From: Thamnidium elegans
Taxonomy: Eukaryota > Mucoromycota > Mucoromycetes > Mucorales > Mucoraceae
Direction: 5' to 3'
Length of the DNA: 64,000 nt
NCBI GenBank assembly: GCA_025201345.1
Contig: JAIXMG010000006.1
Span: 868,001 to 932,000 of the forward strand
The position numbers were made by a program, and so were the translations under genes. The first letter of the stretch is position 1. The number at the start of each line of letters is the position of its first letter. The notes under the pieces were generated by a model that made no database searches, was not told where the DNA came from, and was given only the letters and a program-made list of their open reading frames with translations. Positions 41,854 to 53,862 of the stretch are shown here, one piece after another.

Positions 41854-44800
41854 TTACTTTCGTGATAATCTACTGTTATCTTTAGCTTTCGATAAAACAC
41901 TACTTAAATTAGATGCGCGAGCCAACATTCGTTCTTGCTGGTAAGAGGAAAGCGAAGAAAGACTGGTGGCAGATATCATCGACATACGTTTCTTGTCTCG
42001 TATGCTAGGTGCTGCAGCAGTTGATATACGTCTGGTTTCTGACTTTGCGTAAGATGATTTACTTGCCAGTGTAGAAATAGATAGACGTTTTGTAGCTGCT
42101 GACAGTCTCGAAAGTCTGTTAGTATTTGCTATTGTATTTTTATTTGTTACTCTCGGTCTATACAAAAAGTTAATAATAATAATATATATTGGTATGTTGT
42201 ATATATTTTACCCTGTGCCTGTGGTCTTTGTTCTTGAATCTGTAGTACGTTGCCATATAGACGCAGGTCTTAGCCCAAGCTCACTATCACGTACACGCTC
42301 CATCAACTCAGCCAGCCGATCGCTGACCGATAACAACGACCCATCGTCTTGTCCAACTAACTTATCTACCTGTGGCTCAATATACGCCGTTGCCAACTGT
42401 CTCAAACTCTGTCCAATCATCGCCTGCTCTTGTTTTAAGCCTTCAATGGCCTCTTGTAAACTCTCATGTACATGCTGTAACTGTTCCAGTTCACGAATAA
42501 TCCACTGATGTCTATCTTGTTCCTCAACGCGCTCCTTTTGCTGCGTGGTACTGGTGGATAAACCCAAGCTAGGTTTCTTTTGACATTGAATGGCTTTAGC
42601 ATCTACGCCCTCAGATACTTCGTCTACGACTTCCCATACTTTGACTACTTCTTCTTTACGGTGTCGGACAATGGTTTCTAGCTCGGTCTTGAGCGCAAAT
42701 ACTTGACGAGCTACTTCGGCAGCGTCGTCATAGAGCTGTGTCATTTGTGAGCGGGTATCGTCAAGGTCGGTGCTGGCTTGGCCTAAGGCAACTTGTACCT
42801 GTAATAGTTGCTGGCGCGATTGGCTGATGGAGTGATGGGCGAGCACTTTTAGACAGTAGAGACTGGCGTCAAGTCGCGAAACGTAACATAAAGTAGCGAG
42901 TTTAGATGTACATTGTGAATGAAGCTGAGTGAGTTGAAGTGAAGTGAGGTCATCTGGCTCGGTAGAGGAACAAGAACTATCACTGCAGCTGCTGCTGTTA
43001 CTGCTTGGGTCTTGTGGTATTTCAGTCACAAGGTTTGTATCTTCTTTCCAATCTTTTTCTATGCGTACACAAGGGGTTTCGTCTGTATCCAAACGTTCCA
43101 GTAGACCTTGCAATAGAACAGGTGGACGCACTTTTTGTAAAGCGTTCTTTGTTTCTTGTAGCTGCTGGTCAATTGCATGGTACTCTTTTAATAGCTGCGT
43201 ACGTTCTTTATCCAACACGCTTTGCTTATCCAGTACTTGTTGTGTAAATACTAGCACGCCGTTTAACTCGTCAGTAATTTCCTTTTGAGTACGGTTTGAT
43301 TTGGTGTCCTTCATTTCTTTTTCTAACGATAAACAAAGTTCGTACATCTTCTTTTTACTGGTCATTAGCTTCTCTAAATGGTCAGTGACTTCTTGTATAT
43401 CTTTTTGGATCTCGTACAGGTTAGAGTGCAGGATATCAAACGAAAGTTCGAGTTGGTTCAGTGAGGGCTCAGTAGAGAAAACAAGTTTGGGTTTCTTTTG
43501 GCCTAGTGTGTTGGGTTGGCTGGTGGAACGTGTGAGAGCAGGTACGTCTTCTTTGGTAAGTAAGTCCTTGACAGAGTCCCAACGCTGCTGTAACACGGAC
43601 TGTGCTTCCTTCATGGTCCGCGTACGTGTCACATCTGTTTCCAGTGCAAGTCTTGTATTTAATTTGACCATGACTTGGTCTACCACTACGGTCATATCCA
43701 AATACAGCCTATTACGATCATCGCGTACGTGTAGCACCATGGGCACAGTCTGTAAAATCAGTAGTGATTGAGACAGATGAACCACACATGCACCAATATC
43801 CTCATTCTCTTCTTCACGGCATTTTTTAGTGGCAGCAGCCTTTCTTAACTTTTCAATTTGACCAATTAAATCGTCTTGTGCTAATTCAAGCTGACAAAAT
43901 CTGCCATCGATACGTTCAAAGACATCAAATAGCTTTTCAATCTTGTCGTGTTGAAGTTCAGACATCTCCCAGTCCGCTTGGTGTACTTGCTCAACTTGCT
44001 CTAGTTGGTCTCGAAAGGACATCATGACTTTTTCAACGAGCTGGTCGGTGGAGTCGAACATTTCGTGCGCTTCGCGGAGCTCGTAACGTAGTTGAGAGAT
44101 GGTCTTTTCCAGCTGCTGGATACGTGCGTCTTGACCTACATGCCACGATTCCAGAAACGAGTCTGTGATATACGCTAACGCCGACTCAATTGAATCCGTA
44201 AAGGTTGTTTGGTAGCTGAAAAAAGCTTTTAAAATAACGTCGAAATCGGCTACTTCTTGATCTCCTTCTAATTGTTTCTTTTGCTGCAGAATCACTTGTT
44301 TCTTGGTCTCTGCCTGAAACAAAAATGACCTTGAGATGGATCTTGTGATCGTCGAAGAGCGATTATACTCACTTGCAGAATCAAACGGCCGTATCGTACC
44401 GCTCGACGAAGAAATAACAGATTTTGTTCTTGAAGCCTTTTTGCGTTCATTTTCCAAACTCAACATATGTTTACCAATCTCTTCAGATTTACAAACGTCC
44501 AGTGGTGTTAAGCCTTTCTTGTTTTTCAAACCAAAATCAGCGCCGCCCTCTAAAATCAACACCTCCAGTACTTCAAAGACTCCACCAAACTCTGCAGCGA
44601 AATGCAGTGGCGTGTTGCCAGTCGGGTCTGCAATATTGACCAATGAACCAAATCTTATCAAAAGCGACGCGCACATGGCCAAATGTTGAGGCACTTGCAC
44701 TCCTTTGATTTTGTTTTGATTGGGATGTGTAGGATTGTTGTTGCTTTTTTGAATTCCCCATGCCTGGCTGTCCTTGTCTTGGCCGAACCTAGCGAGATGG

Positions 44801-46078
44801 TGCAGAGCGGTGCGTCCATAGTATGTTTGTGCGTTCATGTCTGCACCTGCTTGGAACAACATGGTGATGGTATCCAAGGAAGGCAATGGTTTGGTACGCA
44901 TCGCATGATGGAACGCAGTTAAACCTGTCTTTGGATCATGGTGGTTGATCAATAAAGGACCCGCAGACTGTTTACCGTGGACGGGTGGAGACTGCATCAG
45001 TAAAGTCTGCAAAGATAGATGGTCGTGGATCTTGATGGCTTGCAAAAAAGCAGATTGGATGATGTATACAAGGGGCGCAGCAGAAGGGTCGAGATGATCG
45101 ATGTCTTTTAAAGTATCAAATTGTAGATGCGATAAAGAGGACGGGTAGTTGGGTATGGTGCTAAGTAGATGCGATAGTTTTGTGTAGTTGGTTCGGTGGT
45201 TGGTGGTGGTGGTTACGGAGAGCTCGGATCGGTTGAGACGGAGGACTTGTTCACATAGTTGTACAATTTCAGGATTACGTTCTGCGTATTGGATTGCAGA
45301 CCAACCATGACTATCGGTGATATCGGGTGCAGCATGGTAGTCAAGTAACATTTTAACGATGGGTATGTTACCATCTCTAGCTACATACTGACAGAGGTTA
45401 ATATATAAAAGGAAAGGGAGAGAAAAAAAAAAAGGGAACTTACCGGCGTACATTAATGCAGTGGCATTTTTACTATCTGTACCATCTACATTGACACGTC
45501 CATCGTCTAATAATAATTGAATAATATCAGATTTTCCTAGATAACTAGCTAAACATAAAGGAGTGATTCCTTTAATTTCATATTGAGGGGAATCTAGTGT
45601 TGCATAATAAAGGTTGGGATGACATAAAAGTATATTTTTCATTATATCAAAATGAGAAGGATTTGTTTGAGAAATCAAGGGTAAATTGGAAGTATTTATA
45701 TTGGATGCATCTAGATCCAGGCCGTAGATGGCGCATACTAGAGCGGTTCTATTTATTTCAAAAAAGTGAGTTTTTTCTTTTAAATATACTTGATCAATAT
45801 GTACTTTACCTTCCTCGACCATCCTTGTTGTTGATATCAGCGCCAGCACTTAATAAGAGCCTGACCATATTAGGATGGCCACCTAAAACGGCAATATTTA
45901 GTGGCTTGCACTGATACTCTTGATCTATTTGTAAATTATCTGGACGACTGTTGGGTAATACTGGAGAGAAGGTATCTTTTGAGTTCCACGTAAAGGAACT
46001 GTTGACGTCAATTCCAGACTGTAACATGTGTCTCACTTTATCTACTTCATCTCTTGTTATAGATATCAAGAATTCCAT
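41854..46078 (-). CDS. Ankyrin-repeat and long coiled-coil protein
   Basis: Exons 46078-45810, 45748-45444, 45380-42212 and 42157-41854 give 1,348 residues in frame. N-terminal ankyrin repeats (about residues 1-480) include PLNIAVLGGHPNMVRLLLSA, GITPLCLASYLGKSDIIQLL, GRTALHHLA and GNTPLHFAAEFGG. From about residue 500 to 1,230 the protein is largely coiled coil (ETKKQVILQQKKQLEGDQE, YELREAHEMFD, KIEKLFDVFERIDGR). The end is basic and Ser/Arg-rich (SRLSAATKRLSISTLASK, RRISTAAAP, RLSRK). This layout suggests a cytoskeletal or membrane scaffold, but no named family is recognised. It is transcribed divergently from RHO1 and convergently with the aldehyde dehydrogenase gene. The start at 46,078 precedes the first ankyrin-like helix. 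Confidence 0.85.
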
Positions 46079-46852
46079 TTTTTTTTTATAAAAAAAGTTA
46101 TATAAAAGGGGAAGAGAAGGAAAAAAAAAGACTGTTAGTGTGTTGTGTGTTCTTGTGTGTACATGATTGAATAGAGGGTACAAGAATAGGGAGTAAAATA
46201 ATATAGGAGTAACCTGATGAAACTCAGCTGTAAATAGTTTTGTTTAAAACACGTGATTATGATTACAAAAACAACAAGAAGTTTTTGTTAAAGCAATTGC
46301 AAAGGGTGACTGTTTAAAAGGATTTAAAAAAAAAAAAGTGATCATCTTTTGGACGCAAGCAGATTCGAAATAGGTACAGGATGGGGAAACCATGGTAACG
46401 TCATTTTTTTTAATTCATATCCATGGCAGTAAAAAAAAAGGAAAAAAAAAAACCAAGAGATTTATGCTTGCCAAGAAGACAACGGAGGAAGCTGTGTATA
46501 AAGTGATGAAACAAGATTAATGCTATGAGGCTATGAGGCTTAAAAGAATACACATAAAAAAAAAATCAAATGATTTAGAGGTAACTTGATTAAAATACTC
46601 TCTTTTTTCATTGGTCTAATTTCTTTGTCTGGACTGAAAGGATTACTCAAACTAAAAGTGAGCGAATTTTTTTCTTTTTCTTCCTTTTTCTCTCTTTTTT
46701 TTTTTTTTCTCCTCTCTCTTTTTCAAAAAAGAAAATATATACAAGGTAATTTTTTTTTTTGCTGTTACTTAAAAATAGAAAAAGTACATAAAAGTAAACT
46801 CATCATCTCTTTCTTTCTTTCTCTTTTTTCTTAAAAAAAAACTAATTAATAG
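46079..46852. other. Divergent promoter region of the ankyrin gene and RHO1
   Basis: 774 bp without a gene. Pyrimidine-rich tracts (CTTTTTC, TCTCTC) lie directly upstream of RHO1, as is usual for fungal promoters. Confidence 0.5.
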
Positions 46853-46947
46853 ATGGCTGAAATTAGAAGAAAACTTGTCATTGTTGGTGATGGTGCTTGC
46901 GGTAAAACTTGTTTGTTAATTGTCTTTTCAAAGGGTACTTTCCCAGA

Positions 46948-46984
<37 letters not shown>

Positions 46985-47763
46985 TTAGATGAGTATATGT
47001 TTCTGTTATTGTTTATTTATTGTTATTCCCCTAGTTTTATGTTCCCACCGTATTTGAAAATTACGTAGCTGATGTCGAAGTCGATGGAAAACACGTGGAG
47101 TTGGCTTTATGGGATACAGCAGGTAAAAAAATTAAAATAATAATCATGTATTTTCTTCTCTTTTTCTTGTTTCTTTTTTTTTTTTTGTTTCTTTCTTATT
47201 AAACAAACTGTTTAGGTCAAGAGGATTATGATCGTCTTAGACCCTTGTCATACCCTGATTCTCATGTTATCTTAATCTGTTTCGCTGTTGACTCTCCCGA
47301 TTCTTTGGAGAACGTACAAGAAAAGGTATTTTTATTTTATTTTTTCCCCTTAAAAAATGACTTTCCCCTTATTTTATACTAACTTTTTTTTTTCCTTTTT
47401 TTTTTGTAGTGGATTTCTGAAGTTCTTCACTTTTGTCAAGGTTTACCTATTCTTTTAGTAGGTTGCAAGAAAGATTTGAGAAATGATGCTGCAACAATTG
47501 AAGAACTTAGAAGAAATTCACAAAAACCTGTTGGTTCTGACGAGGTAAAAAAAAAAAAAAAAACTTGTGATTTTAAAATAGAAAATATTTAATGTATCAC
47601 AATATTATAGGGTGCTTCGGTTGCGCAAAGAATTAGTGCTTACAAGTATCTCGAGTGTTCCGCCAAGACAGGTGAAGGTGTACGCGAAGTATTCGAACAT
47701 GCAACAAGAGCTGCATTAATGGTATCAAAGAAGAAGAAGTCAAAGGGTTGTACTGTTTTATAA
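46853..47763 (+). CDS. RHO1: Rho1-type small GTPase
   Basis: Exons 46853-46948, 47035-47122, 47216-47325, 47410-47544 and 47611-47763 give 193 residues. G-box motifs: P-loop VGDGACGKT, effector loop YVPTVFENY, switch [19 protein letters not shown], the Rho version of NKxD as GCKKDLR, and [10 protein letters not shown]. The Rho insert region and a polybasic KKKKSKG stretch are present. The C-terminus is CTVL; its final Leu favours geranylgeranylation. Rho1 drives actin organisation, cell-wall glucan synthesis and the Pkc1 pathway at the plasma membrane. Intron 1 begins GT followed by a 31-base A run, and intron 4 also begins with a long A run. Confidence 0.97.
46951..46981 (+). repeat. A31 tract right after the 5' splice site of RHO1 intron 1
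   Basis: An uninterrupted run of A starting immediately after the intron's GT. Confidence 0.95.
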
Positions 47764-48001
47764 ATATTTAATACTCTCTTTCTCTCTTTTTTTTTTTTAC
47801 CCCTCTCTCACTCACTATCCTTTTCTCTCTCTTTTTTTTTATATTCATTTTTATTTCATAAATATTTCCAAACCCAAAAAAATATATATATAACTTTTTT
47901 TTTTTTTTTTTTTTCCTTTTTTTATAATTATTTCCTTTTTATACTTTCACCCCGGGGTTTTTTTTTCGAATTTTTTTTTCTGTTGTTATATATTAAACAA
48001 A

Positions 48002-49177
48002 ATGGAATCAAAAAAGAGAACTGCTTCAGAAGCTGACATTGCTTCAGTTCCTGTTCATAAACGTCAAGCTGTAACTATAAGAGAGCCTTCAATTTTTGGT
48101 ATTAAGCCAGTAGACGACATTACGAAATATATTGCAGATTTTATTGCAGAACATGTTCATTTGGAAAACGTCGAGGTAATTTAAAATAATCTTTTGCATT
48201 TGATCTGTTATATTCACCACTTTGTCCAAGTTAGATTGAAGCAAAGTTGGGTATCTTTGTAGATAAACGTTCTAACCAACGTATGAACATTGGTGCTAAA
48301 ACAGAAACAGGTAATTTATAAACCTATTGATCTAATTTTAAACAAGTTTGCCAACACATCTTTCTTTGTGTAGTTTTGGAGCCTGAATCCACTAGACAGT
48401 ATCGCTTTGTTGCGGATATGCCTTTAGAACAACACCGTCACTTTAACAAGATGTTGAACGAAACTGTCAATAGAACGCAAGCGCGCGAATACAAGGTAGA
48501 AAAAAAAAGATAAATTTCACTTTGGACTTTTTTTTTAAAAACTAAGTAATTTAGGGTGAGCGTGTTAAATATAAACACACTATTGAAACCGATCGATTTT
48601 ATGAAATGGGACGAAACAAATGTAGAGTAACAACAGAACAATCAACAGGAAAAGTAAAGTTATAATAGCATGAAACACGCGTTTTTTTTTTTTTTTTTTT
48701 TTTTACTAAAAAGCTAGACTATTATAGATTGTTGAAAATGGCATTATTGAAAAGATTAGAGTAGCAGATCTTAATATTCATTCACCCAATCAAGCTTTAG
48801 ATTATAGAATATCTATCAATATTGAAAAACCAAGATCAAAACCTACTACAAATCCTATTTTTGAACGTAATAAGGATCGGATATCATACCAACATGGTGG
48901 TATCGCATTTGATCTTACACAAGTTAAAGGCTCAGCAGTAAGTTTAAATTTTGATGCATTTAAAAAATTTATTTTAGGAGCTAAAATAAATTCTTGATAG
49001 GACCGAGATCCCGACGTACGTCATGAGTTGGAACTAGAATTTGCAGATGCCAAAGCGCTTGGGTTAGAAAAGTTAAAGAATGATCGTAAAGAACCCTCTC
49101 ACTATACATCGATGGTTGAAACATTTGTAAATAATATTCGATTATTAAGTCGAAGTGCATTAAAATTATACAAATAA
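48002..49177 (+). CDS. CET1: mRNA-capping enzyme beta subunit, polynucleotide 5'-triphosphatase (Cet1 type)
   Basis: Exons 48002-48175, 48235-48310, 48374-48495, 48555-48653, 48728-48937 and 49001-49177 give 285 residues. This metal-dependent triphosphate-tunnel enzyme removes the gamma phosphate of nascent RNA, the first step of capping, in the nucleus. The tunnel strands show the expected alternating acids: IEAKLGIFVDKR, HTIETDRFYE, YRISINIEKPR, and the last strand HELELEF. The two ExE motifs in IEAKLG and ELELEF would hold the metal. It is shorter than the budding yeast enzyme because the N-terminal guanylyltransferase-binding region is brief. The gene ends 12 bp before the stop of the convergent PP2C gene. 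Confidence 0.93.
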
Positions 49178-49189
49178 AAACTTTTTATT

Positions 49190-49614
49190 CTATTGTTTCT
49201 TTTCTATAGGAGCAAGTAAAATTGCTTTTTTAGTAGGTAAATTAGGACACGGTTTAGATGCCATCCAGTCATACCATTCTTGTGGTGTACGACGGCGTAA
49301 GAATCCTATAATCACTACTGTCATATTATCACATCCAATACCAGCCATATTAGCTTTCTCTGCTAAACAATAATCCATAAGCTCTTCACAGATAGGTCCC
49401 ATGGATTTATGTTGACATAATTGGTATCGAATAAAGTCTACTACCTGTTGGTTACTAAGGCAATCCCAAATACCGTCACATGCCAACACCACAAATTCAT
49501 CATGATCTGTTAATAAGTGTTCAATAATATCTGGCTCAGCTAGGTAAAATTAAAAAAAAAAACCCCCTTCCCGTTAATTATCTTTTCATATATTTTCTCT
49601 CTTTCTCTTTCTCT

Positions 49615-49659
<45 letters not shown>

Positions 49660-50407
49660 CAGTGACAGCTTGTTTATCCGGTGAAAGACTAGGATTTGCT
49701 TTAAAATTAAAATCGCCAAGAGCTCTCGACAACGCTAAACTTCCATTCACTCTACCATTTTCCACATGCCCACCTGCAGTACGGATTCGAAGCTCTTCTT
49801 TAGGCAATTTCGGCTTATGATCTTGTGATAGTGGGATAGCTCTACCATCTCGCGTACTAATCACAGCTCTTGAATCTCCGGCATTACTTACATACAAGAC
49901 GTTATTTCTTGTCAGTAGCGCAGCTACAGCAGTACAGCCAGAGTGATCCTCTTCAAATGCGGGATCTGGAAAGGTTTTTTTTTTAATCACCAGGTTTTTT
50001 TTTTTCTCTTTTATATATACCTTTTAATAAATCTTCATCTATACCATAATACCCTGTCCGAATTGCATCTCGATACCTGCCTCGTTCAAACGCGGGTGTG
50101 TCCATAATTTTTTTGTAAAGTTTTTTTCCACTGTATTTTGCAACCGCTTCTCCCCCATGACCATCAAACACGGCAAAGAAACTGGCGCCAGACTCACCAT
50201 AGGAGCTAATTGTAGTATGTGCGTCTTCCATATCTAATCCTTTTTTTGTTAGCGAAAAAAAAAAAAAAAAAAAAAAAGTGACAGAAAGAAAAAAAAAAAC
50301 TTACTGGTTCTCCAACCTTGCATACTAGAAGCTCCATAAAGTACTCGTTTATCGTTCCCTTCCGTTGTCGTTTTGTCTGTAAGGGGTTCGGATAGTGTTT
50401 GTCCCAT
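49190..50407 (-). CDS. PP2C-type Ser/Thr protein phosphatase (Ptc2/Ptc3-like)
   Basis: Exons 50407-50305, 50233-50021, 49965-49660 and 49539-49190 give 323 residues. It starts MGQTLSEPLTDKTTTEGNDK, the usual Ptc2-type N-terminus with a Gly2 that could be myristoylated. Metal-binding motifs are MEDAH, FAVFDGHGG, LYVSNAGDSRAV, SRALGDF, VLACDGIWD and GIGCDNMTVVII. PP2C enzymes of this group dampen MAP-kinase, unfolded-protein and DNA-damage signalling. The C-terminus is short compared with yeast Ptc2. Intron 3 contains a 36-bp CT microsatellite. Confidence 0.95.
49621..49656 (+). repeat. (CT)n microsatellite in the PP2C intron
   Basis: Eighteen CT units beside the 5' splice site of intron 3 (read as GA on the sense strand), with more impure CT sequence to the left. 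Confidence 0.95.
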
Positions 50408-50678
50408 ATCGTAAGTTTCTAATTAGTTTGTAAATTGTTAAAAAAGAAAAGAGAAAATAGAAAAAAAAACAAAAAAAAAGAAGGCTAATTCTTAATACTG
50501 TAATAGTCCGTCCTTGCGGCAATTGAACTGATTTTTTACAAGTTAAAGCGTTTATTTTATTCTCCGTCTGAATAACTACAGGCTGTAATACTACAACATA
50601 ATCAACATTCTAAAAAACAGGACATCCTAGATATATAAATATGAATATTTTATTAAAAAAAAGTGAGGGTAACTTTAA

Positions 50679-51104
50679 TTAGGTAGTAGAAGGCGACTTT
50701 TTTTCAACCCTTTCAATAACAAACTCGTCCCAATATTTACAAGTTACTTGTTCATAATCGTTTTTTATATTTTTTATAGCTTCAGTTATATCCTCGATAA
50801 ATTCAGGCTTATAATTATCGTCCTCATATTCTGCGCGTAAATTCCAAATTAATTTATTTTTCTTGTTTCCAATAGTGTATTGATTTTTTTGTAATTCAAA
50901 TATATCAGTCTTTGGAGAGATAAAACGGCGGCCGATGCTATTATTTTGACTATAATCAACTGGCTGCTGTTGATTATTTGATGCGATTCTATCCATAACA
51001 GCTTCATTTTCCGATTTGTATATCTTACGAATAATCCGTACAAAACGCTTTATTTCCACTTTAATAAGTAAATTAGTTCTCTTTCGAGTAAAGGAGGGTT
51101 CCAA
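50679..51104 (-). CDS. Hypothetical small protein, N-terminus uncertain
   Basis: An open frame on the minus strand ends at 50,679. The first in-frame ATG is at 50,996, giving 105 residues (MDRIASNNQQQPVDYSQNN...). The frame stays open upstream to about 51,140 without an ATG (SFTRKRTNLLIKVEIKRFV), so an upstream exon or a non-ATG start is possible. The C-terminal part is the most protein-like: KLIWNLRAEYEDDNYKPEFI, then EQVTCKYWDEFVIERVEKKS. A TATA-like box sits at 51,188-51,196. No domain is recognised. Confidence 0.5.
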   Translation of the reverse strand: MEPSFTRKRTNLLIKVEIKRFVRIIRKIYKSENEAVMDRIASNNQQQPVDYSQNNSIGRRFISPKTDIFELQKNQYTIGNKKNKLIWNLRAEYEDDNYKPEFIEDITEAIKNIKNDYEQVTCKYWDEFVIERVEKKSPSTT

Positions 51105-51187
51105 CAGTTTAACATAAGCTTCCAGAACAGATACTTTTTTTTCTTAGAAAAAGAAAAGTTACAAAGGTTAGATGAAATACCCTGCCT

Positions 51188-51196
51188 CTATTTATA
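51188..51196 (-). promoter_or_regulatory. TATA-like box
   Basis: The minus-strand sequence TATAAATAG lies about 90 bases before the open frame ending at 50,679 and about 190 bases before its first ATG. Confidence 0.45.
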
Positions 51197-51289
51197 CTTT
51201 TTTTTTATAACATCTTGACGTATAAAAGTCTTTTTTTTTCTTTGTTACGCACGGACCTAATATATAATTTTATTTATAAATGAAAAGAA

Positions 51290-53488
51290 CTATAATTTAG
51301 CTTTCACAAAACCAGGAGCACCACTTGGAATTAAATTTCTAGATTTTAAGATATTATAAATATCATATAAGGTATCTTCATCTTCAATTGTAGCTGGCAT
51401 ATTAATTTTCTTTCCGTCTACCATCTCTCGAACACTTCTACGCAATACCTTGCCACTTCTTGTCTTTGGTAATTTAGGTACAACAACAGCGGTTTCAAAA
51501 CAAGCAATGGCGCCCAAGTCACGACGCGTAGCATGTACGAGCTCTTTAAGTAGAGTAGGCTCATCTACAGAGCCATGAGAAAGTACAAGGATACCAAGCG
51601 GGACATGGCCCTTTAATTTGTCTGGTAAAGGTACTACACAACATTCTGCTACCATAGGATGAGAGATAAGGATTTCTTCAATGGTACCCGTAGATAGACG
51701 GTGACCGGCTATATTGATAATATCATCTGTTCTTGACATAATATGTACAAATCTATATATAAAACGTTGTTACTTTTGACAACTCAGAAAAAAAAAAAGA
51801 GAAGCGAACTTTACCCTTGTTCATCAATCAAACCAGCATCACCTGTATCAAAATAACCAGGAAACTTATCAAAATAACTTGTCTTGTAGCCATCTTCATT
51901 TTCCCATAATCCAGGAAACGCACCGGGTGGTAAAGGTAATTTTAAAACAATGTTACCGAATTGATTAGGTTCAGTTGTTTCTTGTAAACTGTCTTCTTTT
52001 AAGACAACAATACGTGAGCCAGGTACTTGTTTACCGGCTGAACCCCATTTGACTGCAGCTCTTACGTCCTTTTCAACGCCTGCACAAGTTGCCGTAACAG
52101 GTGAACCCACTAAAAAAAAACGTCAAAAAACAATTCCGTCCCAAAAAAAAAAAAAAAAAAAAAAAAAAGACTTACATTCGGTACTCCAGTAATTATCAAT
52201 CACTGTACAATTCTTATGTACTAAATTTTGACACCACTTTAATGTCTCTGGATCACTTCTCTCACCAGCCAAAAACAAAGAGGTAAGTGAAGATAAATCG
52301 TACTTCTTTGCTAACAGGCCTTGTGGATCTTCACGAGCAATAGCACGGACGGCGGTAGGAGCAGTAAACATACTTTTGACGTTGTAGTCGGATACTAAGC
52401 GCCAAAATGTACCTGCGTCAGGTGAGCCAATTGGTTTACCTTCGTATAAAATGGTGGTTGCACCAATTAACATTGGGCCATAAATTGTGTAGCTGTGACT
52501 TACAGCCCATCTAGAAAATAAAATAAAAAAGTTAATCTTGTGTACTTTATTACAAATATATAATATTACCCAATATCACTAGCAGTAAATATTGTATCTC
52601 CTCGCCTAATATTAAATACATAATCAATAGACCATTGCAAAACCACGGCGTGACCGCCGTTGGATCGTACTACACCTTTTGGTACACCTGTTGTTCCACT
52701 TGTATACAATACATATAACGGGTCATCACTTCCAACAGGCACACATTCTTTAAAGTGCTTTCCTTTTGATTCAATTCTTTCCATCTCTTGGTCGAAATCT
52801 CTATCTCCTTGAGCATAATTCATTAACGCACGTTGCTGACCAGGTCTTTGAAATACAATACGAATAGGTACATGATGAGAAGATAATTTCATTGCAGCTT
52901 CCAAAAGAGCTAATTAAAAAAAAAAAAACCAGTAAAAATTAAAAAAAAGTATGAAAAAAAAATTATACAGGAATAAACTTTACGCTTGTAAGGAATTACG
53001 CGTTTAGGTTCGATACCACAACTTGCAGTAAGTACGAGTTTAGGTTTACAAGCATCAATTCGTTTTGCTAATTCCTTGGGAGCAAATCCACCAAATACAA
53101 CACTGTGTACAATACCAAGTCTAGCACAGGCCAAGAAAGCAAACACGGCTTCAGGTACCATTGGCATATAAATCAAAATGGTATCCCCTTTTTGAATACC
53201 GTACGAATGAAAAACACCAGCTAGTACTTGAACTCGGTCAAGGACTTGCGCATACGTGTAGGTACGTTGCGTTTCCGTAACGGACGAATCCCATATTAAA
53301 CAAGGCTGATTGCCTAATGTACTTACATGACGATCGAGACAATTGTAACAGGTATTGAGTTGGCCGTTGGGGAACCAGGTATAAGGGTTTGGGCCCGGAC
53401 GTGGACCAAGTATTGAGGTGGGTTTGGTAAACCAGTCAATTTTATCGCTGGCAGCTTGCCAGAGGTCTTGGTCAATAAGTTGGTTCAT
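51290..53488 (-). CDS. Short-chain acyl-CoA synthetase (ACSS3/propionyl-CoA synthetase-like)
   Basis: Exons 53488-52984, 52909-52570, 52510-52176, 52109-51815 and 51752-51290 give 645 residues. The enzyme joins a short acid (propionate or acetate) to CoA through an acyl-AMP. Motifs: the ATP-binding YTSGTTGVPKGVVR, VVFGGFAPKELAKRID, DNYWSTELGSPVTA (adenine-binding region), GYFDTGDAGL, the hinge MSRTDDIINIAGHRLSTG, and the C-terminal TRSGKVLRRSVRE with the catalytic Lys. The spacing and the NPYTWFPNGQLNTCYNCLDR start match the ACSS3/PrpE branch better than classical acetyl-CoA synthetase. No clear mitochondrial presequence is seen. The YWSTE motif replaces the more usual WWQTE. Confidence 0.93.
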
Positions 53489-53862
53489 TATTTGTTTTAA
53501 AAAAAAAAAGAGAGAATAAACGAAGGTTAAAGCAAAAACAAATAAAAAAGGGCTATTTATATTCGTGTGAAAAACAAAAAGCATATTATACATATAGGTA
53601 TATAGTTAGATACGTGCGAAATGTGTGTGTTTTTTTTCTCATGCAATTATGTTGTACAAAGTGTGAGTGAAAAAAAGTGGGGTAGAGAGATAAATACATC
53701 ATATGAAGTATAGTTCCATTCTTAACAGTTTAAAATTTGGACTAACTTACATAAACTGCATTATCAACAAGATAAGGGGAGGAATAATGCAAGCATTTCG
53801 TAAGATTTTTTTGTATATATTTATCAAAAAAAAAAGGCCGTATTTCTAAAACCTATACTATT
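53489..53862. other. Intergenic between two minus-strand genes
   Basis: Promoter of the acyl-CoA synthetase gene and 3' flank of the M20 gene. No gene is seen. Confidence 0.5.

Noticed and set aside
44341..44400. GTGAGT...TTTCAG pair suggesting an extra intron in the ankyrin gene
   Set aside because: Removing it shifts the frame (59 bases) and the uninterrupted reading continues in coiled-coil protein.
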